A DNA stretch of 64,000 nucleotides. Origin: Sutcliffiella sp. FSL R7-0096. Its GTDB lineage: Bacteria > Bacillota > Bacilli > Bacillales > Bacillaceae_I. Under the pieces are notes generated by a model that searched no databases, was not told the DNA's origin, and worked only from the letters and a program-made list of their open reading frames with translations. This document shows positions 26,469 through 34,381 of the stretch, in pieces. The position numbers and the translations under genes were made by a program. The stretch's first letter is position 1; each line of letters begins with the position of its first letter. The DNA lies in NCBI RefSeq assembly GCF_038595065.1, contig NZ_CP152003.1, forward strand, positions 2,894,001 to 2,958,000, written 5' to 3'.

Positions 26469-26681
26469 ATGTCAAAAGTAACAATTAAAGTAATGGATAA
26501 CGGAGGCTTCCGTGTAACCGGTGATGTGGAGTTAATCGATGCAGAAGGAAACAAGTTTGAGGACAAGCCGGCTTTTACTTTGTGCCGTTGCGGGCTTTCC
26601 AAAAAGCTTCCTTATTGTGATGCTTCACATAAAGGCAATTTCGAGTCCTGTGTGCGGGCTGCCCAAGTATTGAACGACTGA
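26469..26681 (+). CDS. CDGSH-type iron-sulfur protein (variant CDASH)
   Basis: Beginning at the ATG behind AGAAGGAGGAG the product has 70 residues. The 2Fe-2S motif is present as TLCRCGLSKKLPYCDASHKG: three Cys and one His as ligands, with Ala replacing the usual Gly of CDGSH. A short beta domain precedes it (VTIKVMDNGGFRVTGDVEL). MitoNEET-like one-electron or cluster-transfer proteins have this motif; the partner here is unknown. Confidence 0.85.
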   Translation: MSKVTIKVMDNGGFRVTGDVELIDAEGNKFEDKPAFTLCRCGLSKKLPYCDASHKGNFESCVRAAQVLND

Positions 26682-26709
26682 TTTGGCGCAGCCGTAACCA
26701 GTAAAGCTT

Positions 26710-26734
26710 GGAGGGGAAAATCATTTTCCCCTCC
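26710..26734. terminator. Bidirectional terminator
   Basis: GGAGGGGAAAA and TTTTCCCCTCC form an 11-bp stem between the convergent CDGSH and MATE genes. Confidence 0.85.
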
Positions 26735-26739
26735 TTTCA

Positions 26740-28074
26740 TTATGAAAAATGGAGTCGCTGGAGTTGCGGAAGGTAACGAGCCAAAAAGATAGAACGTCCC
26801 AAACTAAATACAACAAATGCCAACCAGATACCCTGATTTTCATACATAGGTACGAATAACCAAATGGCAAATAAAAATACAAGTAATGCAACAAAAATAG
26901 AGTTTCTAATAGACTTCGCGTCTGTCGCTCCTGAAAATATACCTTCTAGTTGCAAACCCCAAAAACCTACAAATGGGAATATCACCATCCAAATTAAGTT
27001 TTCGATGGCCAAAGCCCTCACCGTGTCTATACTGGTAAACAATTCGACAACACTATCTCCAAATAGCAATATGAGGGCAGCCAGTATAACAGCAGTTCCT
27101 CCCCCCCATACTGCAGATAAATTTACGGCTCTTCTAAATAGGAATGGATCCTTTCCTCCTATTGACCTTCCCGTCAAAATACTGGACGCATTTGCAAATC
27201 CTCCAATTAAATAAGCCATTATATAATGTATTTGTAGCAGAATTGCGTTTGCCGCCAGTGTTACCTCTCCCATACCCGCCCCCTTGGATGTGAAAATTCC
27301 GGTCATGATCAATAAACACACCGTTCTTAAAAAGAGGTCTCTATTTACTTTTATCATCTTCATCAAAGGTTCCGGATCTAACATCATCCGACGATCCACA
27401 TTGGAGAACCCTATTTTGTTATGTCTGGCAATGATGAACCCACCGAAGAGAACGGCACTTATTTCAGAAATAAGCGTGGCATAGGCCACCCCAGCTACCC
27501 CCAGTCCCAAAACCAACACAAAGATAATGCTAAGAGCTATATTCATCATATTCATGACCAATTGGGTGGCAAGCGCTAGCCTTACCTTGCCCATCCCTAT
27601 TAACCACCCAATAAACACATAGCTCATAAGGATAAATGGCGCTCCCCAAATTCGAATAGAAAAATAAGTGGAGGCAAAAGAAGATACCGCCTCGCTCCCT
27701 CCTATTACATTTAATGAAATATGAAGAATCGGCTTTTGAAAAATAATAAAAAGCAAGCCGAAAATTATCGCGATAATCATCGGTCTAAGCAAGGTTAAGA
27801 TGGTTTCATAACCTTTATCAGACCCTTGTGCCTGTGCAGTAAAGCCGCTTGTACTTACTCTTAAAAACCCAAGTAGCCAGTACATCGTATTGAAGATGTC
27901 AGCACCAATCGCCACTCCACCTATGGAAGATGGATCAGGCAGCCTTCCAACAACCGCAGTATCGACCGCTCCGATTAGCGGCGTGGTAATTCCCGCTATT
28001 ATTAGGGGGAAAGCCAATGCTACATACTGCCCGTTACTAAAGGCTGCTTTCTCTTTTGCTACTACTACATTCAT
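26740..28074 (-). CDS. MATE family efflux transporter (DinF-like)
   Basis: The 444-residue protein has twelve predicted helices in two homologous halves. The first begins ALAFPLIIAGITTPLIGAVDTAVVGRL, the DinF-subfamily entry with its conserved Asp. It lies 21 nt after the last ATPase of the peptide/metal-type importer, with no terminator between, so it is the sixth gene of that operon. MATE proteins export drugs or small metabolites using Na+ or H+. In this setting it may export the chelator that the importer takes back (inference). Confidence 0.85.
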   Translation of the reverse strand: MNVVVAKEKAAFSNGQYVALAFPLIIAGITTPLIGAVDTAVVGRLPDPSSIGGVAIGADIFNTMYWLLGFLRVSTSGFTAQAQGSDKGYETILTLLRPMIIAIIFGLLFIIFQKPILHISLNVIGGSEAVSSFASTYFSIRIWGAPFILMSYVFIGWLIGMGKVRLALATQLVMNMMNIALSIIFVLVLGLGVAGVAYATLISEISAVLFGGFIIARHNKIGFSNVDRRMMLDPEPLMKMIKVNRDLFLRTVCLLIMTGIFTSKGAGMGEVTLAANAILLQIHYIMAYLIGGFANASSILTGRSIGGKDPFLFRRAVNLSAVWGGGTAVILAALILLFGDSVVELFTSIDTVRALAIENLIWMVIFPFVGFWGLQLEGIFSGATDAKSIRNSIFVALLVFLFAIWLFVPMYENQGIWLAFVVFSLGRSIFLARYLPQLQRLHFS

Positions 28075-28095
28075 TCCTTCTTTTCCTTTCTGTCC

Positions 28096-28866
28096 TTAAA
28101 ACGAAGCAGCCTTGATCAGTGCCTTCGTATATGGATGTCGATTATCTTGGTAGAGATTTTGCAACGGGAACCGATCCACTACTATTCCATCTTTTAAGAC
28201 GATTATCTGGTTACATAAGAAGGTGACAGCTCTTATGTCATGCGAAATGAAAAGTATCGTCATTTCTGTTTTTTCTTGATGCTCCTTTAGTAACTGCAGG
28301 ATTTGCTTTTGAACGGTAACATCAAGGCTTGCCGTAGGTTCATCACAAATCAGAAGGCCCGGTTCTAGACTTAGTGCCCTGGCAATACTGACACGTTGTT
28401 TTTGCCCTCCACTCAACTCGCCTGGAAACCGCTCCAGCATATGCTCGTCTAGACCGACCATTTCAAGAAGGGCCATCGCTGATTCTTTGCGGGATGCCTC
28501 TTCTCTATTTAGAAAAGATGGCTGAACCTCCTTGAAATTATCTAATGGTTCCAAAACACTTTTCCATATTGGAAGTTTAGGATTAAGAGTGCTGTTAGCA
28601 TCCTGGAATACCATCTGGACTTGTCTCCGGTACTCCCGCAACGCCTCTTTCTTTTTTGGCACGATTTGATTCCCTTCAAATGTTATGTGACCCTCCTTAT
28701 ATGGTTGAAGACCTAATAGTACCTTCGCAAGCGTACTCTTTCCACTACCGCTTTCTCCTACAATCCCCACACACTCTCCTTTGTTTACAGCAAAAGACAC
28801 ATTGTCTAGGGCTTTAACGCCTTTGGAATAATGGATTGAGAGCTCCTCTACGATTAATTGACTCAT
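28096..28866 (-). CDS. Opp/Nik/Cnt-type ABC ATPase 2 (OppF/CntF-like)
   Basis: The 256-residue protein has Walker A GESGSGKST, Q-loop MVFQDANSTLNPKLP, signature LSGGQKQR, Walker B LLICDEPTASLD and H-switch ISHD. It is shorter than classical OppF (about 310) and lacks the full C-terminal Fe-S/peptide-type extension, as in NikE/CntF. It overlaps the first ATPase by ATGA. Confidence 0.9.
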   Translation of the reverse strand: MSQLIVEELSIHYSKGVKALDNVSFAVNKGECVGIVGESGSGKSTLAKVLLGLQPYKEGHITFEGNQIVPKKKEALREYRRQVQMVFQDANSTLNPKLPIWKSVLEPLDNFKEVQPSFLNREEASRKESAMALLEMVGLDEHMLERFPGELSGGQKQRVSIARALSLEPGLLICDEPTASLDVTVQKQILQLLKEHQEKTEMTILFISHDIRAVTFLCNQIIVLKDGIVVDRFPLQNLYQDNRHPYTKALIKAASF

Positions 28867-29690
28867 ATGGACATCACCTTCTCACTAGTCGACTGAACTC
28901 CGTTTCCTTCTCCAGGCAGGTCCAATACACAACCACATAATTTTTTCGTATAAGGGTGTCGATGATCACATTTAATCACTTCGGGAGTTCCACTTTCTAC
29001 AATCTCACCATGTTCCATTACATATATCTTGTCCGTCCGCTTGTAAGCCTGTGTAAGATCATGTGTGATCATCAAAACGGCACATCCCGTCTCTTTTCTC
29101 ATTTTCTCAATATAATCCAATACCTTTTCTCCGCTCATGACATCAAGGGCAGTGGTAACCTCATCGCAAATTAACAACGATGGCTTCAACGCAAGGGACA
29201 TCGCTATAGCAGCCCTTTGCACCTGCCCTCCACTTAATTGAAATGGGTAACTTCTATAGACTCTTTCCGCTTCTAGCCCCATTTCGGTAAGTACATCCAA
29301 TGCCGCTTTTTTTGCCTTTTTCTTTGAAAGGGGGTTGTGTGCTTGTATTGTTTCAACCATTTGTTTTCCTATACAGATAAAAGGAGTGAAACTCCCTCTA
29401 TAATCCTGAAAAATTATGCCTATCTCTTTCCCAAGAAGCTTACGGTGTTCCTGATGTGACAATCCTAATAGATTTCTATTTTTATAGAGGATTTTCCCTT
29501 TCGCATTCATCTGTCCTGGAAGCAGATTCAAGATTGCCCTAGCCGTAATGCTTTTCCCGCAACCACTTTCCCCTATCAAACCAATCATTTCCCCTCTAGC
29601 AATCTGTAGATTTAATCGGCTGATGATTGCTTTTGACTCATTGTGTTTTTCAACGACTAATTGTTCAATAGTAAGCAATGGTTCACTCAT
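28863..29690 (-). CDS. Opp/Nik/Cnt-type ABC ATPase 1 (OppD/CntD-like)
   Basis: The 275-residue protein has Walker A GESGCGKSI, signature LSGGQVQR, Walker B LLICDEVTTALD, H-switch ITHD and the C-terminal HRHPYTKKLCG motif of the Opp/Dpp/Nik group. It is coupled by ATGA to the permease upstream and the second ATPase downstream. Confidence 0.9.
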   Translation of the reverse strand: MSEPLLTIEQLVVEKHNESKAIISRLNLQIARGEMIGLIGESGCGKSITARAILNLLPGQMNAKGKILYKNRNLLGLSHQEHRKLLGKEIGIIFQDYRGSFTPFICIGKQMVETIQAHNPLSKKKAKKAALDVLTEMGLEAERVYRSYPFQLSGGQVQRAAIAMSLALKPSLLICDEVTTALDVMSGEKVLDYIEKMRKETGCAVLMITHDLTQAYKRTDKIYVMEHGEIVESGTPEVIKCDHRHPYTKKLCGCVLDLPGEGNGVQSTSEKVMSI

Positions 29691-30541
29691 CGATTATCAC
29701 TGCCCTTTCTAATGTCAAAGTGATCTTTTAATCCATCTGCCAATAAATTGCATGTTAAGACGGTTATCATGATGGCAAGACCAGGATAGATCATGAGGGA
29801 AGGTACTGCTTGAAAATATCCTCGCCCTTCATTCAACATTGCCCCCCATTCCGGAATAGGCGGTTGTGCTCCAAGTCCGATGTAGGATAAGGCAGAAATC
29901 ATGAGTATCACCTTACCTACGTCAATGGCTGCCATCGCAATGATCTCCGGCAGTACTTGTGGTAAAAGGTGCATGCGAATTGTTTTCCATGTACTAGAGT
30001 GCGAAATCTTAGACACAAGAATATACTCTTTTTCCTTTTCTGCCATAACCAGACTCCGGACCACTCTCGCATACATGATCCACCTGACTAAAATGATGGC
30101 GAGCACAATATTGGTCAGGTTCGGACCCAATATGCCGGCAATAGCTATCGCCAGGATAAAATCGGGAAATGCCAAAATACCATCTATCATTCTCATGAAA
30201 ACGGCATCTACTTTCCCTCCTATATAACCGGAGAGGAGGCCGATGGGAACACCAATTACTATTGCAAGGGAAATTGCAAGTAATCCAAGCCCTATGGTTA
30301 ACTTGGCTCCATACAAAATTCTGGAAAAAACATCCCTGCCCAATTGATCTGTACCAAGCCAATGGATGGATGAAGCCTCTTTAAGCCTATTTCCCATATC
30401 TATTTGGAATGGATCATGGGGAGCCATTGTGCTTCCAAACACAATGACAGCAGCCAGCATGCTCGCAAGAATGGAGCCAATCACTAGATTAGGATTGCGA
30501 ACAAGAGTAGTATTTTTCCATTTTATTGTCATGCTTTCCAT
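29687..30541 (-). CDS. Opp/Nik/Cnt-type permease 2 (OppC/CntC-like)
   Basis: The 284-residue protein starts with the short cytosolic N-tail and first helix of DppC/NikC (NLVIGSILASMLAAVIVFGS), has HWLGTDQLGRDVFSRILYG before the core, and the EAA loop near EYILVSKISHSSTWKTI. The BPD-transport core has five helices. The start codon shares a base with the first permease stop (TAATG). Confidence 0.9.
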   Translation of the reverse strand: MESMTIKWKNTTLVRNPNLVIGSILASMLAAVIVFGSTMAPHDPFQIDMGNRLKEASSIHWLGTDQLGRDVFSRILYGAKLTIGLGLLAISLAIVIGVPIGLLSGYIGGKVDAVFMRMIDGILAFPDFILAIAIAGILGPNLTNIVLAIILVRWIMYARVVRSLVMAEKEKEYILVSKISHSSTWKTIRMHLLPQVLPEIIAMAAIDVGKVILMISALSYIGLGAQPPIPEWGAMLNEGRGYFQAVPSLMIYPGLAIMITVLTCNLLADGLKDHFDIRKGSDNR

Positions 30542-31491
30542 TAACTTATCTCCTTTCCATGCCTAATCTGTGGATCGATGATTAAGTAGAGCAAATCTAC
30601 AATTAAATTGGTCATGACCACTAAGAGACCTACCACCATAATGTATCCTTGTATTAGCGGGTAATCCCGTTGCATCACTGCTTGTACAATCATTTCTCCC
30701 ATACCCGGCCAGGAGAATAGTATCTCAATTACGGTAATCCCTCCGAGAAGACTGCCAATACTCAATCCAAACATAGTAACAAGCGGAACGAGACTACCGC
30801 GTAAAGCATGAAATAAAAGGATTCTTCCTTTTCCCAATCCTCGCGCATAGGCCGATTCGATATATGTGCTCTGCAAGGTAGAAACGAGCCTTTCCCGCAA
30901 TATCTTTATATATAAAGGTGCCATTGCAATCCCTAGAGTGATAGAAGGCAGAACAAAGTGGGCAAGCGTTCCCTTCCCCATTACAGGAAGTAAGTTCCAC
31001 TTTAATGAAAAAAAGTAGATGAGTAGTAATCCAAGCCAAAAGCTAGGGATGGAGGCACCGAGTATGGCAAACCATCTGCTGATATAATCCGGCCACCGCC
31101 CTTCATATACCGCCCCAAGTACACCGAGTGGCACAGCAATGACAAAAAGGGCGATCATGCCTCCTACGGATAAGGCAAAGGTCGCTGGGAGTCTATCCAA
31201 AATGATATCCAATACTGGCCTCTTAGAGATAATAGATTCCCCTAAATCCAATTGCGCTACATTCCATAGCCATTGAACATATTGGACTAAAATCGGTTTA
31301 TCAAATCCATATTCCTTCATGACCCTTTCCTTATCATCTGTGGTTGATATAACATCATCCACTTTCAATAATGCCCTGACCGGGTCTCCCGGGGTTATTT
31401 TCATCAGGACAAATGTTGCGAAAGAAAGAATCAAAATCATAATAATCAATTGAAACAGCCTTGAGCCGATAATAGAAACAGCCTTCCGCAT
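30541..31491 (-). CDS. Opp/Nik/Cnt-type permease 1 (OppB/CntB-like)
   Basis: With the ATG at 31491 the protein has 316 residues; a GTG four codons earlier is possible. It shows the OppB/NikB N-terminus (FATFVLMKITPGDPVRALL) and the EAA region (YIESAYARGLGKGRILLFHAL). It follows the substrate-binding protein gene after a 50-nt gap holding a hairpin that probably lowers expression of the membrane components. Confidence 0.9.
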   Translation of the reverse strand: MRKAVSIIGSRLFQLIIMILILSFATFVLMKITPGDPVRALLKVDDVISTTDDKERVMKEYGFDKPILVQYVQWLWNVAQLDLGESIISKRPVLDIILDRLPATFALSVGGMIALFVIAVPLGVLGAVYEGRWPDYISRWFAILGASIPSFWLGLLLIYFFSLKWNLLPVMGKGTLAHFVLPSITLGIAMAPLYIKILRERLVSTLQSTYIESAYARGLGKGRILLFHALRGSLVPLVTMFGLSIGSLLGGITVIEILFSWPGMGEMIVQAVMQRDYPLIQGYIMVVGLLVVMTNLIVDLLYLIIDPQIRHGKEIS

Positions 31492-31520
31492 TTTCCCACC
31501 CACTTCTATTCATGAAGAAA

Positions 31521-31547
31521 AGTGAAAGCATCCATGATACTTTCACT
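31521..31547 (-). terminator. Intercistronic hairpin between binding protein and permease genes
   Basis: AGTGAAAG and CTTTCACT with an 11-nt loop, followed by TTTTC on the minus strand. Probably partial termination or mRNA protection so that the binding protein is made in excess. Confidence 0.6.
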
Positions 31548-31555
31548 TCATCATT

Positions 31556-33088
31556 TTATTTTACATCCATTTTGTTCGTTATAAGGTAATATTCTTCTGA
31601 TCCCGGCTCCCAATCTTTCACTCTATCATTTACGCCTACGATAATGTGCGGGTGCAAGATGAAGGAATGAGGAACCTCCTTCTGAATGACATTCACAGCT
31701 CCTTCCTGTAACTCCATTCTCTTTTCTGGATCTGCTGTAGTGTTTAGTTGTTCGGTCAGTTCATTTAATTCCCGAATATCAATTTGGCCAGGATTCAACG
31801 CCCCCTCCGGCAAATAAGCAACATTAAGGAAGTAACCGCCATCCCCACGGGGAGCCGTCAGGTTAGAGTATGTCACCATATCCCATTCATCCTGTCGCTC
31901 CCATAAATAACTATCAATATTTTCGATGGTGACAATCTCTATATCAACTCCGACAGATGCAGCTTCACCCTGTAAGTATTGGGCAAGCAAGGGAAGCTCC
32001 GGTCTTCCTGAATACGTTGCCAGTTTAAGCGTAAGCACCTTTCCCTCTTTTTCCATCTTTCCGTCCGCGTTCTTCCGATAGCCTGCCTCTTTCAATAGCT
32101 TTTCCGCCATTTCAGGGTCATAACTGGTTGGTTCCGTTTCACCCGCAAATGCAAAGTTAGGATTAAATGGGCCAGCCGCCTCTGTTGCATGACCATTCAT
32201 AATTTCCTTTACTGCCACTGGACGGTTCACTAATAGGTCCAATGCCCTTCTCACATTTACATCCTGCAATGCAGGGTTAGCATTGTTATAGAGTAGGAAA
32301 TGGACACGAAGGCTTGGTACCGACTCAACCCTTAGTTTATCGTTGCTTTCAATTGGCTCCAACGACTCGGGAGGAAGATGATAGGCTATATCTGCTTCTC
32401 CGGATTGAAGGGCGAGTGCCCTAACGTTTCCATCTGAATTAAATTTGATTTTCACTTGATCCAATTTTGCCGCTCCGTCCCAATAATCCTCATACCGTTC
32501 TAAGTTCACTTCCGTTTCTGAGATAAAACTTGTAACCTTAAACGGGCCAGTCGCTATCGGCTGCTCCCCAATACTCTCAGCTTCCACTTTAACGATGGAG
32601 GCATTTGTATGTACCAGCTCGGAAAGAAAGGCCGGGTATTCCTCTGTATTGACAAACGTTATCTCCTGTCCATCCGCTTCCATAGATTCGATTTTCAAAC
32701 TAGATGAGACGGCTTCATTCGTTTCCAGCACTCGTTCAAAGGAAGCTTTCACCGCTTCTCCATCAACTGGGGTCCCATCATGAAAGGTGACACCCTCCCG
32801 AATCTTGAATGTCCAGGTTTTTCCATCTTTTCTCTCCCATGCTTCTGCCAGCCATGGCTGAATTTCCAGGTTTCCGTCAATTCGAACCAATGTTTCAGCC
32901 ACTCCAGCACGCACCCCCATCCAGTCCTGATGCGGATCCATTGTTTTGGAAGCAAAACTGAATAGCATCGTTACAGACTTTTCGTTGGATTCTTGTGATG
33001 CTGTCTTTTCATTTGCGCTCCTGCAACCTATGATTGTTAATAACAATACGATGAAAATGGAAAATATCAGTACTTTTTTTAATTTCAT
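31556..33088 (-). CDS. Substrate-binding lipoprotein of a Nik/Cnt-type ABC importer
   Basis: The 510-residue protein has a lipoprotein signal with lipobox TIIGC (Cys22) and a family 5 solute-binding fold: TLVRIDGNLEIQPWLAEAWE, WTFKIREGVTFHDGTPVDGE, GEADIAYHLPPES, and late WDMVTYSNLTAPRGDGGYFL. The closest families are NikA-type nickel/metallophore and CntA-type opine-metallophore binders rather than long-peptide OppA. With a Zur-like operator at the promoter, zinc (or another divalent metal) bound to a small chelator is the best guess. Ligand residues cannot be confirmed without an alignment. Confidence 0.85.
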   Translation of the reverse strand: MKLKKVLIFSIFIVLLLTIIGCRSANEKTASQESNEKSVTMLFSFASKTMDPHQDWMGVRAGVAETLVRIDGNLEIQPWLAEAWERKDGKTWTFKIREGVTFHDGTPVDGEAVKASFERVLETNEAVSSSLKIESMEADGQEITFVNTEEYPAFLSELVHTNASIVKVEAESIGEQPIATGPFKVTSFISETEVNLERYEDYWDGAAKLDQVKIKFNSDGNVRALALQSGEADIAYHLPPESLEPIESNDKLRVESVPSLRVHFLLYNNANPALQDVNVRRALDLLVNRPVAVKEIMNGHATEAAGPFNPNFAFAGETEPTSYDPEMAEKLLKEAGYRKNADGKMEKEGKVLTLKLATYSGRPELPLLAQYLQGEAASVGVDIEIVTIENIDSYLWERQDEWDMVTYSNLTAPRGDGGYFLNVAYLPEGALNPGQIDIRELNELTEQLNTTADPEKRMELQEGAVNVIQKEVPHSFILHPHIIVGVNDRVKDWEPGSEEYYLITNKMDVK

Positions 33089-33249
33089 ATTTTTCTCTCC
33101 TTTAAACTATTCAGCCTTAGCAAGACTCGGTGTGATTCTAGCATCAGGCATTTTCTGGTGGAAAGCGCAATGGATGTGCTAATGATTAATACACCGCCAA
33201 CTAGTGAGAAGACTTCTAAAGTCTCTCCCCAAAAAACAAATTCCCTCAT
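33085..33249 (-). pseudogene. Remnant of a DMT (EamA) family exporter, C-terminal part
   Basis: A 54-codon frame begins MREFVFWGETLEVFSLVGG and continues VLIISTSIALS, the sequence of the last helix and GGxLI motif of EamA/DMT transporters. The rest of a roughly 300-residue protein is missing. Its stop TGA overlaps the ATG of the binding-protein gene, so it lies in the operon leader and may still be translated and coupled. It has no ribosome site of its own. EamA exporters accompany some opine-metallophore loci. Confidence 0.55.
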
Positions 33250-33265
33250 GACATTAAGACCCTAT

Positions 33266-33288
33266 AAAATAGAGTGATTACGCTTTAA
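33266..33288 (-). promoter_or_regulatory. Possible second Zur-like half operator
   Basis: ATTACGCTTTAA at 33277-33288 is the exact inverted copy of TTAAAGCGTAAT at 33327-33338. Its other half is poor. The centres of the two sites are 63 bp apart, six helical turns. Confidence 0.4.
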
Positions 33289-33328
33289 ACACCATGCCGC
33301 TTTTGGATTTTTTAAATAAACGCAGATT

Positions 33329-33349
33329 AAAGCGTAATGATTACTATTT
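33329..33349 (-). promoter_or_regulatory. Zur-like operator at the transcription start of the importer operon
   Basis: On the minus strand the site reads AAATAGTAATCATTACGC followed by TTT, a 21-bp palindrome around TAAT-C-ATTA. It fits the Bacillus Zur box (TCGTAATNATTACGA) at 12-13 of 15 positions and fits Fur (TGATAATNATTATCA) or PerR boxes less well. It begins about 10 bp downstream of the -10 element, so a bound repressor would cover the start site. Confidence 0.65.
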
Positions 33350-33358
33350 GCATTTTTC

Positions 33359-33387
33359 ACTATACACCTCCCCTTTTAAACCGTCAA
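33359..33387 (-). promoter_or_regulatory. Sigma-A promoter of the Nik/Cnt-type operon
   Basis: On the minus strand TTGACG (33387-33382) and TATAGT (33364-33359) are separated by exactly 17 bp; each hexamer matches the consensus at five of six positions. The leader to the binding-protein ATG is about 265 nt and contains the DMT remnant. Confidence 0.75.
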
Positions 33388-33421
33388 TAACAAAATCAAA
33401 CAACGCGTATTGTCCCATAAT

Positions 33422-33459
33422 AAAAACCTTGAAAGAATAAACATTCCTTCAAGGTTTTT
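33422..33459 (-). terminator. Terminator of the HAD gene
   Basis: AAAAACCTTGAA and TTCAAGGTTTTT form a 12-bp stem after the stop codon at 33474, with an AT-rich 14-nt loop. Confidence 0.8.
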
Positions 33460-33473
33460 ACATTAAATGAAAG

Positions 33474-34091
33474 CTAAAAAATTTTTTGCAGATCATTAAG
33501 TGAATGAATAATATAATCATATTCTTCCACTTCTCCAAACCCATAACTAGCGTAGACAAATGGAATACCAGCTACCCTCGCTGCTTGCTGATCTCCAACC
33601 GTATCTCCCACATAAACAGGACTCTCCAGTTTATTGCGTTCGATAATTAGTTTAATATTTTCACCTTTTGAGAGTCCTGTTCTGCCTGGATTCTCATAAT
33701 CAATGAAATAAGTCTCTAATTGATGATATTTATAAAAAGCTTCTATGTAGCCTTCTTGGCAATTACTCACAATAAAAAGTTTGTATTTTTGAGATAGGCT
33801 CTCTAACACTTCTTCTACCTGACCGTAGAGCTGTCCCCCTTTTTCCTCTAAAAGCACTCTCTCCGCTTCTCCACATTTGTTCAACAACTGGGTGCGGCTT
33901 CCTTCTTCTAAGTCAGGGAAGAAATGTTTCCCTATATCATGCATTTGAAGCCCCATGGTAGCTTTGAAATCATCACTTGTTAACTCTTTCTCGATCTGAC
34001 CTTCATTTTTCAGGATTTCATTCCAAGCTACAAGTACGGTTTCCCTTGAATCCCATAACGTACCGTCTAAATCGAAAATAATGCTGTCCAT
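33474..34091 (-). CDS. HAD-superfamily hydrolase
   Basis: The 205-residue protein has motif I IIFDLDGTLWDS (Asp7 and Asp9), a small helical cap, motif II FIVSNCQEGY, a Lys in GLSKGENIKL and motif IV YVGDTVGDQQAA. It belongs to the Gph/beta-phosphoglucomutase-like group; the Cys after the Asn in motif II is less common. It follows a 53-aa membrane gene by 18 nt. Confidence 0.85.
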   Translation of the reverse strand: MDSIIFDLDGTLWDSRETVLVAWNEILKNEGQIEKELTSDDFKATMGLQMHDIGKHFFPDLEEGSRTQLLNKCGEAERVLLEEKGGQLYGQVEEVLESLSQKYKLFIVSNCQEGYIEAFYKYHQLETYFIDYENPGRTGLSKGENIKLIIERNKLESPVYVGDTVGDQQAARVAGIPFVYASYGFGEVEEYDYIIHSLNDLQKIF

Positions 34092-34109
34092 TAGTTACCC
34101 TCCTTTAAT

Positions 34110-34271
34110 TTACTTTATCCTTCTTTCCAAGTCTTCTACTCTTGCTTCCAATTTTTCTATCTGCGTTTTCTTTTTAGTAGAAGAACGCATCATCATTATG
34201 ATTATAAAAATAAAGGTTAACGGGACAAAAAAAGCAAACAACTGAAAAATCAGATCTCCAAGGGTTATCAT
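34110..34271 (-). CDS. Small membrane protein, DUF4083-like, 53 aa
   Basis: A 53-codon frame starts with ATG behind GAGGTGATAGATA. The product has one helix (GDLIFQLFAFFVPLTFIFII) followed by a basic segment (RSSTKKK) and a short coiled coil (IEKLEARVEDLERRIK). This layout fits DUF4083-type Bacillus peptides. Probably cotranscribed with the HAD gene. Confidence 0.65.
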   Translation of the reverse strand: MITLGDLIFQLFAFFVPLTFIFIIIMMMRSSTKKKTQIEKLEARVEDLERRIK

Positions 34272-34381
34272 TATCTATCACCTCTATAACTAGAACTGTT
34301 TTCTATTGTATCGTAAGTGAGCATTTTTTTCGTCATTTAAGTACCTACTATCCAAAAGGTCAGACCGTTAACTTTGCACTC

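Noticed and set aside
33329-33349. Fur or PerR box
   Set aside because: The palindrome has GTAAT/ATTAC arms, which fit Zur better than the GATAAT or TATAAT arms of Fur or PerR.
33262-33360. 32-codon frame starting GTG after AAAAGGGGAGGTG
   Set aside because: The purine-rich stretch forms the spacer of a strong promoter and the frame starts at the -10 element, so the RNA would not carry its ribosome site.
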